Source: Halanaerobium praevalens DSM 2228
GTDB lineage: Bacteria > Bacillota > Halanaerobiia > Halanaerobiales > Halanaerobiaceae
Assembly (NCBI RefSeq): GCF_000165465.1
Contig: NC_017455.1
Location: 1,674,001-1,738,000 of the forward strand
Reading direction: 5' to 3'
DNA: 64,000 nt
A program made the translations under genes and the position numbers. Every line of letters begins with the position of its first letter. Position 1 is the stretch's first letter. Below are positions 35,436 to 44,766 of the stretch, piece after piece. Under the pieces are notes generated by a model. The model made no database searches. It worked only from the letters and a program-made list of their open reading frames with translations, and was not told the DNA's origin.

Positions 35436-36518
35436 TTAATTTTCATTTGCAGTCAAATAATTTTTAGCTACATAGGGAGAAGTCATTGCTCTTAATAAAG
35501 CACTATAACCTACTTTAAATTTTAAAACATCTCCATATTTTAAATTTTCTTTACAGTTGCTTAAGTCTAACAATAAATGGTCACTACTACTACCTAAAAT
35601 TTCTATTCCTTTTAATTCAGGATATAATGAGCTATGATCTATATCTTGGCTGCCAATAGCTAAAATAGCTCTTTTAACAATCCCTTTATCTTTAAACTTT
35701 ATTTGGTCACCACTAAAATTACAACCCTGTGAACCTTTGGGTAAACTTGGTTTTTCTTTCAGTTCAACTATTTCTGCTTTAATTGTAAATACATCTTGCT
35801 CTAAATAATCTATTTGCCGTTGATTTGTAACATCATTTGCGAGTAAAATTGCTTCCCCTATTCTTAAGTTATTAATCTCTGCTTCTAATAAACCTGTTCC
35901 AAATAAATTAGTTGTGGCTGTATTACCACCAGAAAGCCGATTAATTTTTATAGCTAATTCTTTTTCTACTTTATTTTTTAAAGCAATTATTCTTTTAGTA
36001 TTTGCTTGATCAGGTATAACACATCCATAACAACCTAGATTAGTTCCTATACCTTCTAAATAAAGTCCTGGTAGTTTTATTATTTTTTGTATAAAATCAG
36101 TTAAATCTTGAGGCATCACGCCTTCTCTCCGATCCCCAATATCTACCATTACTATAACCCCAATTTTTTTATTCTTTTTATTAGCTGCTTTTGCTAACAA
36201 TTTACAACTTTCAAGTTCAGTTACTAAACTATAATCAATATAATCTACTGCCTCATTTATTTCTGTTTTTTTAGGGATTCTAAGTAAAATTATTTCTCCC
36301 TGATAATTTAATTTCCTAATCTTTTTTATATTATCTAAACGTGAATCAGCAATGCTTTTAACTCCTGAATTTATAAAGGTTTCTATAATTTTTTGATCTC
36401 CAGCAATACCTTTAGTTACTACAGTTAAATTTATTTTTTTTTCTAAACATTTGGTATTTAATTTAGTAAAATTAGATTTAAGTTTTGACAAATCGATATC
36501 TATTCTTGGATATTTCAT
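35436..36518 (-). CDS. PLP-dependent amino-acid racemase, ornithine-racemase (Orr) type
   Basis: A 360-residue alanine-racemase-fold enzyme of the ornithine/alanine racemase group. The PLP lysine is K36 in TVVTKGIAGD. Other family blocks are DIGDRREGV, the cysteine-containing GTNLGCYG near 158-165 and LSGGNTATTNL near 195-205. The Orr enzyme of Clostridium interconverts ornithine enantiomers for fermentation. Beside a lysine fermentation cluster, lysine is an alternative substrate, since KamDE can act on D-lysine; that is inference. The gene heads a racemase-amidase-chemoreceptor unit. Confidence 0.82.
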   Translation of the reverse strand: MKYPRIDIDLSKLKSNFTKLNTKCLEKKINLTVVTKGIAGDQKIIETFINSGVKSIADSRLDNIKKIRKLNYQGEIILLRIPKKTEINEAVDYIDYSLVTELESCKLLAKAANKKNKKIGVIVMVDIGDRREGVMPQDLTDFIQKIIKLPGLYLEGIGTNLGCYGCVIPDQANTKRIIALKNKVEKELAIKINRLSGGNTATTNLFGTGLLEAEINNLRIGEAILLANDVTNQRQIDYLEQDVFTIKAEIVELKEKPSLPKGSQGCNFSGDQIKFKDKGIVKRAILAIGSQDIDHSSLYPELKGIEILGSSSDHLLLDLSNCKENLKYGDVLKFKVGYSALLRAMTSPYVAKNYLTANEN

Positions 36519-36620
36519 TGCTTACACCTCTATTCTTATTATAGCTGAAAATAGTTAAGGCTAAAATCTATATCTAAAGCTAATTTATCTAATTTAAAAT
36601 AATACTCTAGATATATAAAT

Positions 36621-36665
36621 AGAATAAGAACCAGTAAAGTTTAATATTTTACTGGCCCTTATTCT
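36621..36665 (-). terminator. Terminator after etfA
   Basis: Two 18-base arms (36621-36638 and 36648-36665) pair completely on the minus strand, with two adjacent G-U pairs, around a nine-base loop. They begin 25 bases after the etfA stop. The sequence that follows is AT-rich without a pure T-tract. It is the likely end of the lysine/butyrate operon. Confidence 0.75.
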
Positions 36666-36690
36666 TAAAAGTTAAATTTATAATTAATAT

Positions 36691-37947
36691 TTACTTAAGT
36701 TCTGCAAAAGCTTTACTAAGTAATGGTACAATTTTTTTCAAGTCTCCAACAAGACCATAGTCACAGATCTCAAAAATTGGAGCATCTTGATCAGTATTAA
36801 TTGCAATAATTAAATTAGAGTTTTCCATTCCTGCTTTATGCTGGATAGCTCCTGAAATACCACAAGCAAAATATACTTTTGGCTTAACTGTCTTACCTGT
36901 TTGTCCAACCTGGTGTGGTTTTTCAATCCAACCTTCATCTACTACTGCGCGAGAAGCTCCTACTTCTCCTCCTAAAACGGTAGCTAATTCTTCTATTAAT
37001 TCGAAGTTTTCTGGACTACCTACACCTCTACCTCCAGAAACAATAATATCAGCATCTTCTAAATTAACACTTGCTTTAGCTTCTTTTACAATTTCTTTAA
37101 TTGTTGTGAAAATATCAATATCTGATAAATCTGATTTAAGGTTAATTATCTTACCACTATCAGTAATCTGAGAATTAACATTTTCAGCATTAATCTCTAC
37201 TTCTATCTCTTCAATTTCACCAGTTTTACTGTGATCTGGCTCAGCTTTTTCCATAACTCCTGGTCTAACTGTAGACATTTGTGGTCTGTGATCAGGACAA
37301 ATAATAGTTGCCATTAAGTTACCACCAAATGCTGGTCTAGTTTGAAGTAAAATATTTCTTTCTTTATCAATTTCAAGTTTTGTACAATCAGCTGTTAAAC
37401 CTGTATCTAAACGAGCAGAAATACGAGGTCCTAAATCTCTACCGTTATGAGTTGCTCCTAAAAGAACTATTTCTGGTTTAAATTCATTAATTAAGTCACA
37501 AATAACAGCTGTATAAGTTTCTGTTCTGTAATCTTTTAGTTCTTCATCTTCCACAATATATACATTATCTGCTTTGTAAGCAAATAATTCTTTTGCTTCT
37601 TCTTTTACATCTGATCCTAATACAATTACAGATAAGCTTGTACCTAATTCATCAGCTAATTTTCTTCCTTCACTACATAGTTCAAAAGAAACATCTAGTA
37701 ATTTATTACCTCTCTGCTCAGCTAATACCCAAACACCTTTGTAACCAGAGATGTCTTGTTTTTCACCTGTTTCTTCTTTATCAATTTCCATTGCATCAAA
37801 ATTACATTTTTTAACACAAATACCACACATAGTACATTTTTCTGTATCAACAACTGCTATATCATTTTCCATTTTTAAAGCATCAAATGGACAGCTAGTT
37901 ACACAAACTCCACACCCGACACACTTATCTTCAAATATATTTAACAT
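36691..37947 (-). CDS. etfA: Electron transfer flavoprotein alpha subunit with N-terminal 2[4Fe-4S] ferredoxin domain
   Basis: The 418-residue protein has two [4Fe-4S] motifs, C9/C12/C15/C19 and C38/C41/C44/C48, before a standard EtfA part. The C-terminal FAD site is seen in GGRGVGSPENFEL, VDEGWI and PKVYFACGISGAIQHKAGM. Ferredoxin-fused EtfA proteins occur in acetogens (for example the caffeyl-CoA reductase complex) and anaerobes with electron-bifurcating dehydrogenases. With EtfB and the acyl-CoA dehydrogenase beside it, the complex probably reduces crotonyl-CoA and ferredoxin with NADH. The bifurcation itself is inferred. Confidence 0.93.
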   Translation of the reverse strand: MLNIFEDKCVGCGVCVTSCPFDALKMENDIAVVDTEKCTMCGICVKKCNFDAMEIDKEETGEKQDISGYKGVWVLAEQRGNKLLDVSFELCSEGRKLADELGTSLSVIVLGSDVKEEAKELFAYKADNVYIVEDEELKDYRTETYTAVICDLINEFKPEIVLLGATHNGRDLGPRISARLDTGLTADCTKLEIDKERNILLQTRPAFGGNLMATIICPDHRPQMSTVRPGVMEKAEPDHSKTGEIEEIEVEINAENVNSQITDSGKIINLKSDLSDIDIFTTIKEIVKEAKASVNLEDADIIVSGGRGVGSPENFELIEELATVLGGEVGASRAVVDEGWIEKPHQVGQTGKTVKPKVYFACGISGAIQHKAGMENSNLIIAINTDQDAPIFEICDYGLVGDLKKIVPLLSKAFAELK

Positions 37948-37966
37948 TCAACTATTCCTCCTATGA

Positions 37967-38755
37967 TTATAATACCTGTTCTAGTTTTAATTTTTCTAGT
38001 AATTTTTCTACTTTTTCTTTTTCATTTCCTTCTAAAAATTCTCCTTTTTTCTCATTTGTTGGCACAAAAGTATCATATACCTGAGTTGGAGAAGCATCAA
38101 GTCCTAGTTTAGACATGTCAACTTCAAAATCATCTGTTGACCATACTTTAATACAATCTTCCTTTTTAAAAGCAGCAACTACTCTTTTAATAGAAGGATA
38201 ACGTGGTTTATTTAAACCATCAATAACTGTTAATAAAACAGGCATTTTTGTTTCTACAACACTATATCCATCCTCTAAAGCTCTTTTAGCTTTAACTTTT
38301 TCACCTTCTACTTCTAAACCACGAACATAAGTGATTTGAGGCATACCAAGATTTTCAGCTATCTGTGGTCCAACTTGCGCTGTATCTCCATCAATTGCCT
38401 GACGACCACAGAAAATAATATCAAATTCACCTGCATTTTTAATTCCTTGAGCTAAAGTATAAGAAGTAGCCCAGGTATCAGAACCAGCAAAAGCTCTATC
38501 TGATACTAAAATACATTCATCTGCTCCCATTGCATATGCTTCTAAAAGAGCTGTTTTTGCCTGAGGTGGTCCCATACTTATTACTGTAACCTTTCCTCCA
38601 TGCTCTTCTTTTAATCTTACTGCTTCTTCTAATGCTATTTTATCTTCTGGATTAATAATACTTGGTACACCATCTCTAATTAATGTTCCATTTTCTTCAT
38701 CAATTCTAACTTCATCTGTATCTGGTACTTGTTTTACACATACTAATATATTCAT
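37967..38755 (-). CDS. etfB: Electron transfer flavoprotein beta subunit
   Basis: A 262-residue EtfB with the N-terminal NILVCVKQVPDTDEVRID block and the family signature DGDTAQVGPQIAENLG followed by VKAKRALEDG. The GRQAIDGDTAQVGP segment is the part that binds the second nucleotide, which is FAD in bifurcating ETFs and AMP in others. It sits between acd and etfA with short gaps, forming the usual dehydrogenase-ETF trio. Confidence 0.95.
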   Translation of the reverse strand: MNILVCVKQVPDTDEVRIDEENGTLIRDGVPSIINPEDKIALEEAVRLKEEHGGKVTVISMGPPQAKTALLEAYAMGADECILVSDRAFAGSDTWATSYTLAQGIKNAGEFDIIFCGRQAIDGDTAQVGPQIAENLGMPQITYVRGLEVEGEKVKAKRALEDGYSVVETKMPVLLTVIDGLNKPRYPSIKRVVAAFKKEDCIKVWSTDDFEVDMSKLGLDASPTQVYDTFVPTNEKKGEFLEGNEKEKVEKLLEKLKLEQVL

Positions 38756-38783
38756 TATTTTACCTCCTGTTAATAAATCCTAA

Positions 38784-39923
38784 TTAATTTAATAAAGAAC
38801 CTGCGATTACCATTTTCTGTACTTCAGTTGTACCCTCATAAATTTCTGTGATTTTAGCATCACGTAATAAGCGTTCAACTGGATATTCTTTAATATAACC
38901 ATAACCACCATGTAATTGGATAGCTTTGTTTGCAACAGCAAATGCTGCTTCTGAAGCATAATATTTAGCCATTGCTGCTTCTTTTGAGTATCTCTGACCT
39001 GAATCTTTAGTTTTAGCAGCTTTATAAACTAATAATCTGGCTGCTTCTACTTTTGTTGCCATTTCTGCAATTTCCCACTGTAAACCCTGGAATTTAGAAA
39101 TAGCACGACCAAACTGCTGTCTTTCTTTTACATATTGTACTGTCTCATCTAAAGCTCTTTGAGCAATACCTAAAGCCTGAGCTGCAACTCCAATTCTTCC
39201 TCCATCTAAAGTTGCCATTGCAATCTTAAAGCCCATACCTTCTTTTCCTAATAAATTTTCTTTTGGTACTCTACAATCTTTAAAAATTAATTCTCTAGTA
39301 TCAGAAGCATTAATTCCTAATTTATTTTCTTTTTTACCAACAGAAAATCCTGGATATTCTCTCTCTACAATAAAGGCACTAATTCCTCTAGTTCCTTTGC
39401 TTTTATCTGTCATAGCAAAAACTATAAATGTATCTGCTTCACCAGCATTAGTAATAAATATCTTAGAACCGTTTAAAATATATTCATCACCATCAAGTTC
39501 TGCTGTTGTTTTTTGAGCTGATGCATCAGTTCCTGCATCTGGTTCTGTTAAACCAAAAGCACCTAATTTGTCTCCTCGTGCTAAAGGCTTTAAATACTTT
39601 TCTTTCTGCTCTTCATTACCAAATTGATAAATAGGGTGAGCACCTAAAGAAGTGTGTGCAGACAAAATAATTCCATGTGTAGCACATGCTTTTGATAATT
39701 CTTCGATTGCTAATACATAACTTAAAGTGTCACCACCTGATCCATCATACTTTTCTGGAAAAGGAATTCCTAACATATCAGCAGCAGCCATCTTTTCTAC
39801 ATTTTCTCTTGGAAATTCGCATGTTTCATCAATCTCTGCAGCTATATCCTTTACTTCATTTTCAGCAAAATCTCTTACAACTTTTTGTATCATTTCTTGA
39901 GTACTTGTTAAATTAAAATCCAT
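38784..39923 (-). CDS. Short-chain acyl-CoA dehydrogenase, probable butyryl-CoA dehydrogenase
   Basis: A 379-residue FAD enzyme with FGLTEPDAGTDASAQ, FITNAGEADTFIVFA and the C-terminal RDAKITEIYEGTTE segment carrying the catalytic glutamate (E363). Length and motifs match clostridial Bcd. In the lysine pathway it reduces crotonyl-CoA made by Kal to butyryl-CoA, with EtfAB as electron partner. A role with 3-aminobutyryl or another short acyl-CoA cannot be excluded. ATG start with a GGAGG site. Confidence 0.92.
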   Translation of the reverse strand: MDFNLTSTQEMIQKVVRDFAENEVKDIAAEIDETCEFPRENVEKMAAADMLGIPFPEKYDGSGGDTLSYVLAIEELSKACATHGIILSAHTSLGAHPIYQFGNEEQKEKYLKPLARGDKLGAFGLTEPDAGTDASAQKTTAELDGDEYILNGSKIFITNAGEADTFIVFAMTDKSKGTRGISAFIVEREYPGFSVGKKENKLGINASDTRELIFKDCRVPKENLLGKEGMGFKIAMATLDGGRIGVAAQALGIAQRALDETVQYVKERQQFGRAISKFQGLQWEIAEMATKVEAARLLVYKAAKTKDSGQRYSKEAAMAKYYASEAAFAVANKAIQLHGGYGYIKEYPVERLLRDAKITEIYEGTTEVQKMVIAGSLLN

Positions 39924-39979
39924 TTTTTTACCTCCAAATTTATACTTTGTTATTTACTATTATCAGGTTCATTTCTTAT

Positions 39980-41569
39980 TTATAAGTTTCCAATTAAATT
40001 ACCATCAATAACAGTAGCATCTACCTTGATCTCTCTTAATTCATCTGGTTTTACATAAAAAGGATTTTTAGATAAAATACTAAAATCAGCTTTATAACCA
40101 GTTTTTATCTTTCCTAATTTGTTTTCAGCTCTAGCATTATAAGCTCCATTTTTTGTATAGATTTCTAATGCAGTTTGAACTGTTACTTTTTGATTAGGAA
40201 GCCAGCCAAAATCGGGTTTCAAATCACTATCTTTTCTTGTTACAAGACAACTAATACCCCAAATTGGATCTGGTCTTTCAATGGGTGAGTCAGAACTACC
40301 AGCAGCATTAATATTTAAATCAACCATATCTTTCCATAAATAACTCTGGTATTCTCTTTGCTTGCCAATTCTCTCTTTTACTATTTTCCAGTCACTTGCT
40401 GTAAATGCAGGTTGAATATCTGTATTAATCCCAGCGGCTTTTATTCTTTTTAATAATTTATAATCTGCAAGTTGAGAGTGAATTATCCGGTGCCTTAAGT
40501 TATAATCAAATTTTTGATTTAACTCTTCTATGATCTCCACAAATTGCTCAATCGTTCTATCACCAATTGCATGGCAGGCAACTGGCATTTTATTTTTATA
40601 GGCTATCTCAACTAATTTTTTCATTTTTTTTCTGCTACATAAAAGTTGCCCTTCATTATCAGCTTGATCACTATAAGCTTTTCTTAAAGCAGCAGTCCTT
40701 GCACCTAAAGAGCCATCAGCCCAAATCTTTAAAGGACCTAAGCTTAAATAATCATTATAATCAGAAATATTATATTTGGCTATAAATTCTTTTAATTCTT
40801 TTTCATTTGTTAATCTTAATTGCAAATTATATCTTAAAGGTAATTTACCACTATCAGCTAATTCAAAATAAGCTTTTAAAGTTTTAGTAAAAGAAATATT
40901 AGAATCAGCCAAGTCATCAGATTGAACAAAAGTTAGTCCATATTCTAAATACTTTGCAGAAGCCTTTAAAATATATTTTTTGATATCAGTAATAGTTGTT
41001 TGAGGTGCAGCAGCTAAAATTAAATTTTGTGCATCTTCACACAATATTCCATTCGGTTTATTATTTTGATCAGTATAAACTCTCTCATTTTTAATTTCTT
41101 TCTGATAAAGTTTAGCTTTTTTTAAAGCAGCACTATTTGCTGTTAAAACATGCCGACACTCTCTTTTAAACACAATTGGAATTTCAGTTGATATTTTATC
41201 TAAATCTTGAGCAGTTGGTAATTTATTTTCTTTAAAATTTTCTTGATTCCAACCCCAGCCAAACATCCATTCATTTGGCTTAAAATCTTTTTGTTTTAGA
41301 TATTTTTGTCCCATTTTTATTAACTGATCAATAGAATTAGCTTTACTTAAATCTAATTTATCCAATTCAGAACCATACATTACAGTATGTAAATGACTAT
41401 CACATAAGCCGGGAATTAATGTTTTTCCTTTAAGATCAACTTTCTGATATTTTTCACTTACTTCAACATTATAACCTATAATTAACCCATCTTCAACCAA
41501 TACATTCTCAATAACTGGATTAGATTTATCCATAGTATAAATATCAGCATTATAAAAGAGTTTTGGCAT
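39980..41569 (-). CDS. YtcJ-type metal-dependent amidohydrolase
   Basis: A 529-residue amidohydrolase-3 family protein. The metal-binding HLHT is near 60-63 in LCDSHLHTVM, with further ligands in ACHAIGDR and HRIIHSQL and the aspartate in AGSSDSPIE. No signal peptide is present, so it acts in the cytoplasm. Members cleave N-acyl or N-formyl amino acids and other amides; the substrate here is unknown. It is embedded between crt and acd, which suggests that it supplies a substrate to the fermentation. Confidence 0.85.
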   Translation of the reverse strand: MPKLFYNADIYTMDKSNPVIENVLVEDGLIIGYNVEVSEKYQKVDLKGKTLIPGLCDSHLHTVMYGSELDKLDLSKANSIDQLIKMGQKYLKQKDFKPNEWMFGWGWNQENFKENKLPTAQDLDKISTEIPIVFKRECRHVLTANSAALKKAKLYQKEIKNERVYTDQNNKPNGILCEDAQNLILAAAPQTTITDIKKYILKASAKYLEYGLTFVQSDDLADSNISFTKTLKAYFELADSGKLPLRYNLQLRLTNEKELKEFIAKYNISDYNDYLSLGPLKIWADGSLGARTAALRKAYSDQADNEGQLLCSRKKMKKLVEIAYKNKMPVACHAIGDRTIEQFVEIIEELNQKFDYNLRHRIIHSQLADYKLLKRIKAAGINTDIQPAFTASDWKIVKERIGKQREYQSYLWKDMVDLNINAAGSSDSPIERPDPIWGISCLVTRKDSDLKPDFGWLPNQKVTVQTALEIYTKNGAYNARAENKLGKIKTGYKADFSILSKNPFYVKPDELREIKVDATVIDGNLIGNL

Positions 41570-41595
41570 AATATTCTCATCCCTTTACAGCTTAT

Positions 41596-42378
41596 TTATT
41601 CATTCTTAAAATCAGCTTTCCTATTATTTAAAAATGCCTGCATACCTTCTTTTTGATCTTTAGTACTAAAACAAGTACTAAATAAATTAGCTTCAAATTT
41701 ACTTCCTTCTGCAGAAGGATGTTCTAAGGCGAAATTTACAGCTTCTTTAGCAGTAGAAATAATAGGAGCAGATTTCTTAGCTATTTTTTCAGCAATCAAT
41801 TTTGCCTTTTCCATAATATCTTCTACTTCTACAATCTGATTAACTAATTTTAAAATTTTAGCTTCTTCAGCATCAATATTATCACCAGTTAAAATCAATT
41901 CTAAGGCTTGGGATTTACCAATAACTTTAGTTAAACGTTGAGTTCCTCCAAAACCAGGAATAATACCTAAATTAATTTCTGGTTGGCCAAACTTTGCTCC
42001 TTTAGCTGCAATTCTAATATCACAAGCTAAAGCAAGTTCACAACCTCCACCTAAAGCATAACCATTAACTGCTGCAATAAATATTTTAGTTGAATTTTCT
42101 ATTTTGTTAAAAACTTGATTACCTAATAAAGAAAAATCTTTAGCTTCTTTTACATTCATGCTTTTCATTTCAGATATATCAGCACCTGCAACAAAAGCCT
42201 TTTTACCTTCTCCACTAATAATAACTGTTTTAATTTTATCGTTTTTATCTAAATCAGTGATAGCTAGGTCTAACTCTTCTAAAGTTTCTTTATTTAAAGC
42301 ATTTAAAGCTTTAGGTCTATTAATTTTTATAATAGCAATTTCATTTTCAAAGTTAAGAATTAAATTATTATAATTCAT
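41596..42378 (-). CDS. crt: Enoyl-CoA hydratase / 3-hydroxybutyryl-CoA dehydratase (crotonase)
   Basis: A 260-residue crotonase-fold enzyme. The oxyanion-hole blocks KAFVAGADISEM near 60-71 and GYALGGGCELALACD near 105-119 are present, with the catalytic glutamates in GGCELA and QPEINLGIIPG. It interconverts 3-hydroxybutyryl-CoA and crotonyl-CoA. With hbd and thl it makes the classical acetyl-CoA to butyrate route next to the lysine genes, so excess reductant can be spent on acetyl-CoA. Confidence 0.93.
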   Translation of the reverse strand: MNYNNLILNFENEIAIIKINRPKALNALNKETLEELDLAITDLDKNDKIKTVIISGEGKKAFVAGADISEMKSMNVKEAKDFSLLGNQVFNKIENSTKIFIAAVNGYALGGGCELALACDIRIAAKGAKFGQPEINLGIIPGFGGTQRLTKVIGKSQALELILTGDNIDAEEAKILKLVNQIVEVEDIMEKAKLIAEKIAKKSAPIISTAKEAVNFALEHPSAEGSKFEANLFSTCFSTKDQKEGMQAFLNNRKADFKNE

Positions 42379-42422
42379 CTTTGCCTCCCTTAATTGACTG
42401 TCTAGTTAAATCTTTTATGAAA

Positions 42423-42454
42423 CAGCTGTCCCAAATATAAATTCGGGGCAGCTG
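42423..42454 (-). terminator. Hairpin between hbd and crt
   Basis: A ten-base-pair stem (42423-42432 with 42445-42454, CAGCTG plus a GC-rich extension and one G-T pair) lies 12 bases after the hbd stop. The downstream minus-strand tract is only TTTC, so this is at most a weak terminator or a 3'-end stabiliser within the operon. Confidence 0.5.
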
Positions 42455-42465
42455 ATATTTAACTT

Positions 42466-43308
42466 TTAGTAATTATAAAAACCTTTTTTAGATTTTCTAC
42501 CTAACTGTTCAGCCCTAACTTTCTTTTTCAGTAAAGGACAGGGACGATATTTATCTTCCCCAAGTTCTGAATGTAGAGTTTCCATAATTGCTAAACAGAC
42601 ATCAAGTCCAATTAAATCAGCTAAAGCTAAAGGTCCTATTGGATGATTTGCACCCAATTTCATAGCTAAATCAATATCTTCAGCAGAAGAAACTCCTTCT
42701 TGTAAAATATAAGCAGCCTCATTAATCATTGGAATTAAAATCCTATTAACAACAAAGCCAGGAGCTTCATTGACTTTAACTGCTTCTTTATTAATTGATT
42801 TTACAAGCTCTTCTACTTTATCATAGCAAGCATCAGAAGTTTCAGCAGCTCTAATAACTTCTACAAGTTTCATCATTGGTACTGGATTAAAAAAGTGAAT
42901 ACCAATAACATTTTCTCTTCTAGCTGTGGCAGCTGCAATTTCAGTAATACTTAAAGCAGATGTATTAGTAGCTAGTATAGCCTCATCCTTAACTATCTGA
43001 TCAAGTTTTTTGAAAATATCTTTCTTGATTTCTAAGTTTTCAATTACTGCTTCTATTACTAAATCTACCTCTGCTAAGGCCTCTAATTTGGAAGCAGTTT
43101 CTATTCGGTCTAAAATTGCTTTCTTTTCGGCTTCAGTTATTCTTTCTTTTTTAACAGAACGACTGAGGCTTTTTTCAATATTTTTATAGCCTTTTTCTAA
43201 ATTTTCTTGATCAATATCTACCATTATCACCTGATATTCATTTTTAGCTATAACATTAGCAATTCCATTTCCCATTGTTCCTGCACCTAAAATACCAATT
43301 TTATTCAT
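42466..43308 (-). CDS. hbd: 3-Hydroxybutyryl-CoA dehydrogenase
   Basis: A 280-residue NAD(P)-dependent dehydrogenase. The Rossmann motif ILGAGTMGNGIA is at residues 4-15. The catalytic His lies in IGIHFFNPVPMMKLVE with a partner Glu, and the C-terminal domain has GANHPIGPLALADLIGLD. It reduces acetoacetyl-CoA to 3-hydroxybutyryl-CoA. It stands between the M20 peptidase and crt in the same direction. Confidence 0.95.
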   Translation of the reverse strand: MNKIGILGAGTMGNGIANVIAKNEYQVIMVDIDQENLEKGYKNIEKSLSRSVKKERITEAEKKAILDRIETASKLEALAEVDLVIEAVIENLEIKKDIFKKLDQIVKDEAILATNTSALSITEIAAATARRENVIGIHFFNPVPMMKLVEVIRAAETSDACYDKVEELVKSINKEAVKVNEAPGFVVNRILIPMINEAAYILQEGVSSAEDIDLAMKLGANHPIGPLALADLIGLDVCLAIMETLHSELGEDKYRPCPLLKKKVRAEQLGRKSKKGFYNY

Positions 43309-43332
43309 AACGCAAACTTCCCCTTTCTGATA

Positions 43333-44541
43333 TTAGTCAACTAATATTTTTAATAGGTAGTTATATATTACTTCAGCAGTTTGAACTACTGAATTCAAAT
43401 CAACATATTCATCGGCACTATGATAATTTTTACCAGCTGGACCGAAGACAAAGGTAGGAACTTTTACTCTTGAACCCAGATAATTAAAATCACCCACACT
43501 AGAAAAATATGCAATTTTTGCTTTTGAATCTGTAACATTAAGTACACTTTCTTTAAAAGTCTGAGTATAAGGATTACTTTCAGAAACAACATAAGGTAAA
43601 AAACCATCACATTTTTTATGAGGAGCTTCTCTAAATTCCAAATTAGCACTACCTTTTATATCTGCTTTAGCTAAAGCTTTTGCAAATTCTTTTCTAATAT
43701 AATTTTTATCTTCTCCTATTGTAACATGTCTAAAGATAGAAAAAGAAGCTTTATCAGGTACAGATAAGGGTGCTCCACCACCTTCAACATCTAAAATACA
43801 AATTGAACCAGGGCCTAATTTTTCATGATCTTTTAACTCTGATTTTTCGATTTCTAGTAGTATTTTAGCAGCTTCACTAATAGCATTTATGCCCTTTTCA
43901 GGATTAGCTCCATGAGCTGATTTCCCTTTAACATTCACCTTATACTTCCAGCCACCTCGGGCACCTAAGCAAAGACAGGGAAATTTTTCTCCAGCAAAAC
44001 CAGAACTTGGTTCAGGTACAATAGCAACATCAACATCTTCAGTATAACCATCAAGAATCAAATTATCTGTTCCTAGTCCAAAAGGACCTTCTTCATCACT
44101 AACTAGAGTATATAAAATTTCTCCATTAAAACTACTTACAGTTTTAGAAAAAGCATTTACAGCTAGCATAATGGCAGCACAACCACTTTTCATATCAAGT
44201 GCTCCTACTCCATACATTTTATCACCAACTATTTCTGCTCCAAGTGGCTTTTTAGTCCAACCTTCACAAATTTCAACTGTATCTAAATGGCCATTTAAGA
44301 GAATTTTAGGTCCTTCATCGTCCCCTTTTAGACTACCAACTACATTACGTCCTTCAAAACCAGTCACTTTCTTTTCTTCAAACTGATGCATACTAACTGG
44401 TAGATTATTATTTTCAAACCAGTTAAAAACATAGTCTATTATTTCATCTTCTCTAAAAAAAGGACTAGGAATCTTTATCAGATCTGCAAGCAAAACTTCA
44501 ACTTGCTTTCGATTAATATACTTACTAATAGCTTGAACCAC
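43333..44541 (-). CDS. M20-family metallopeptidase (YgeY/ArgE-DapE type)
   Basis: A 402-residue dinuclear zinc hydrolase. The metal ligands are seen in LNGHLDTVE and GALDMKSG, the catalytic glutamate in SDEEG, and the dimerisation domain around ARGGWKYKVNVKGKSAHGA. The C-terminal histidine lies in NYHSADEYV. The family removes acyl or carbamoyl groups from amino acids or cleaves dipeptides. GTG start with a GGAGG site. In this place it may release lysine or beta-lysine from an acylated form; that is inference. Confidence 0.85.
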   Translation of the reverse strand: MVQAISKYINRKQVEVLLADLIKIPSPFFREDEIIDYVFNWFENNNLPVSMHQFEEKKVTGFEGRNVVGSLKGDDEGPKILLNGHLDTVEICEGWTKKPLGAEIVGDKMYGVGALDMKSGCAAIMLAVNAFSKTVSSFNGEILYTLVSDEEGPFGLGTDNLILDGYTEDVDVAIVPEPSSGFAGEKFPCLCLGARGGWKYKVNVKGKSAHGANPEKGINAISEAAKILLEIEKSELKDHEKLGPGSICILDVEGGGAPLSVPDKASFSIFRHVTIGEDKNYIRKEFAKALAKADIKGSANLEFREAPHKKCDGFLPYVVSESNPYTQTFKESVLNVTDSKAKIAYFSSVGDFNYLGSRVKVPTFVFGPAGKNYHSADEYVDLNSVVQTAEVIYNYLLKILVD

Positions 44542-44675
44542 TATTCTAGCCTCCTCGAATTCTAATATTCTTTTTTTACCTCTGTTTAATCAGACAACAG
44601 ACTTATACTCATCTACTTTTTATTTAGACCTTATTTGTTAAGTGAATTAAGTAACTAATTGTACTTAACACATAA

Positions 44676-44703
44676 CCTGTACTCTTTTATTCTAGAGCAC
44701 AGG
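44676..44703 (-). terminator. Hairpin between thl and the M20 peptidase gene
   Basis: A ten-base stem, CCTGTGCTCT with AGAGTACAGG (one G-T pair), lies in the 225-base gap downstream of thl. A weaker TTAAGTA/TACTTAA repeat follows at 44648-44669. No strong T-tract is seen. Apart from these the gap is AT-rich with nothing I recognise; it could hold a promoter for the M20-hbd-crt genes. Confidence 0.5.
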
Positions 44704-44766
44704 CCTGTGTTTAAGTTTATAAATAATGAAATATATTTTAAACTTAAATTAAATAACTATATTTCT

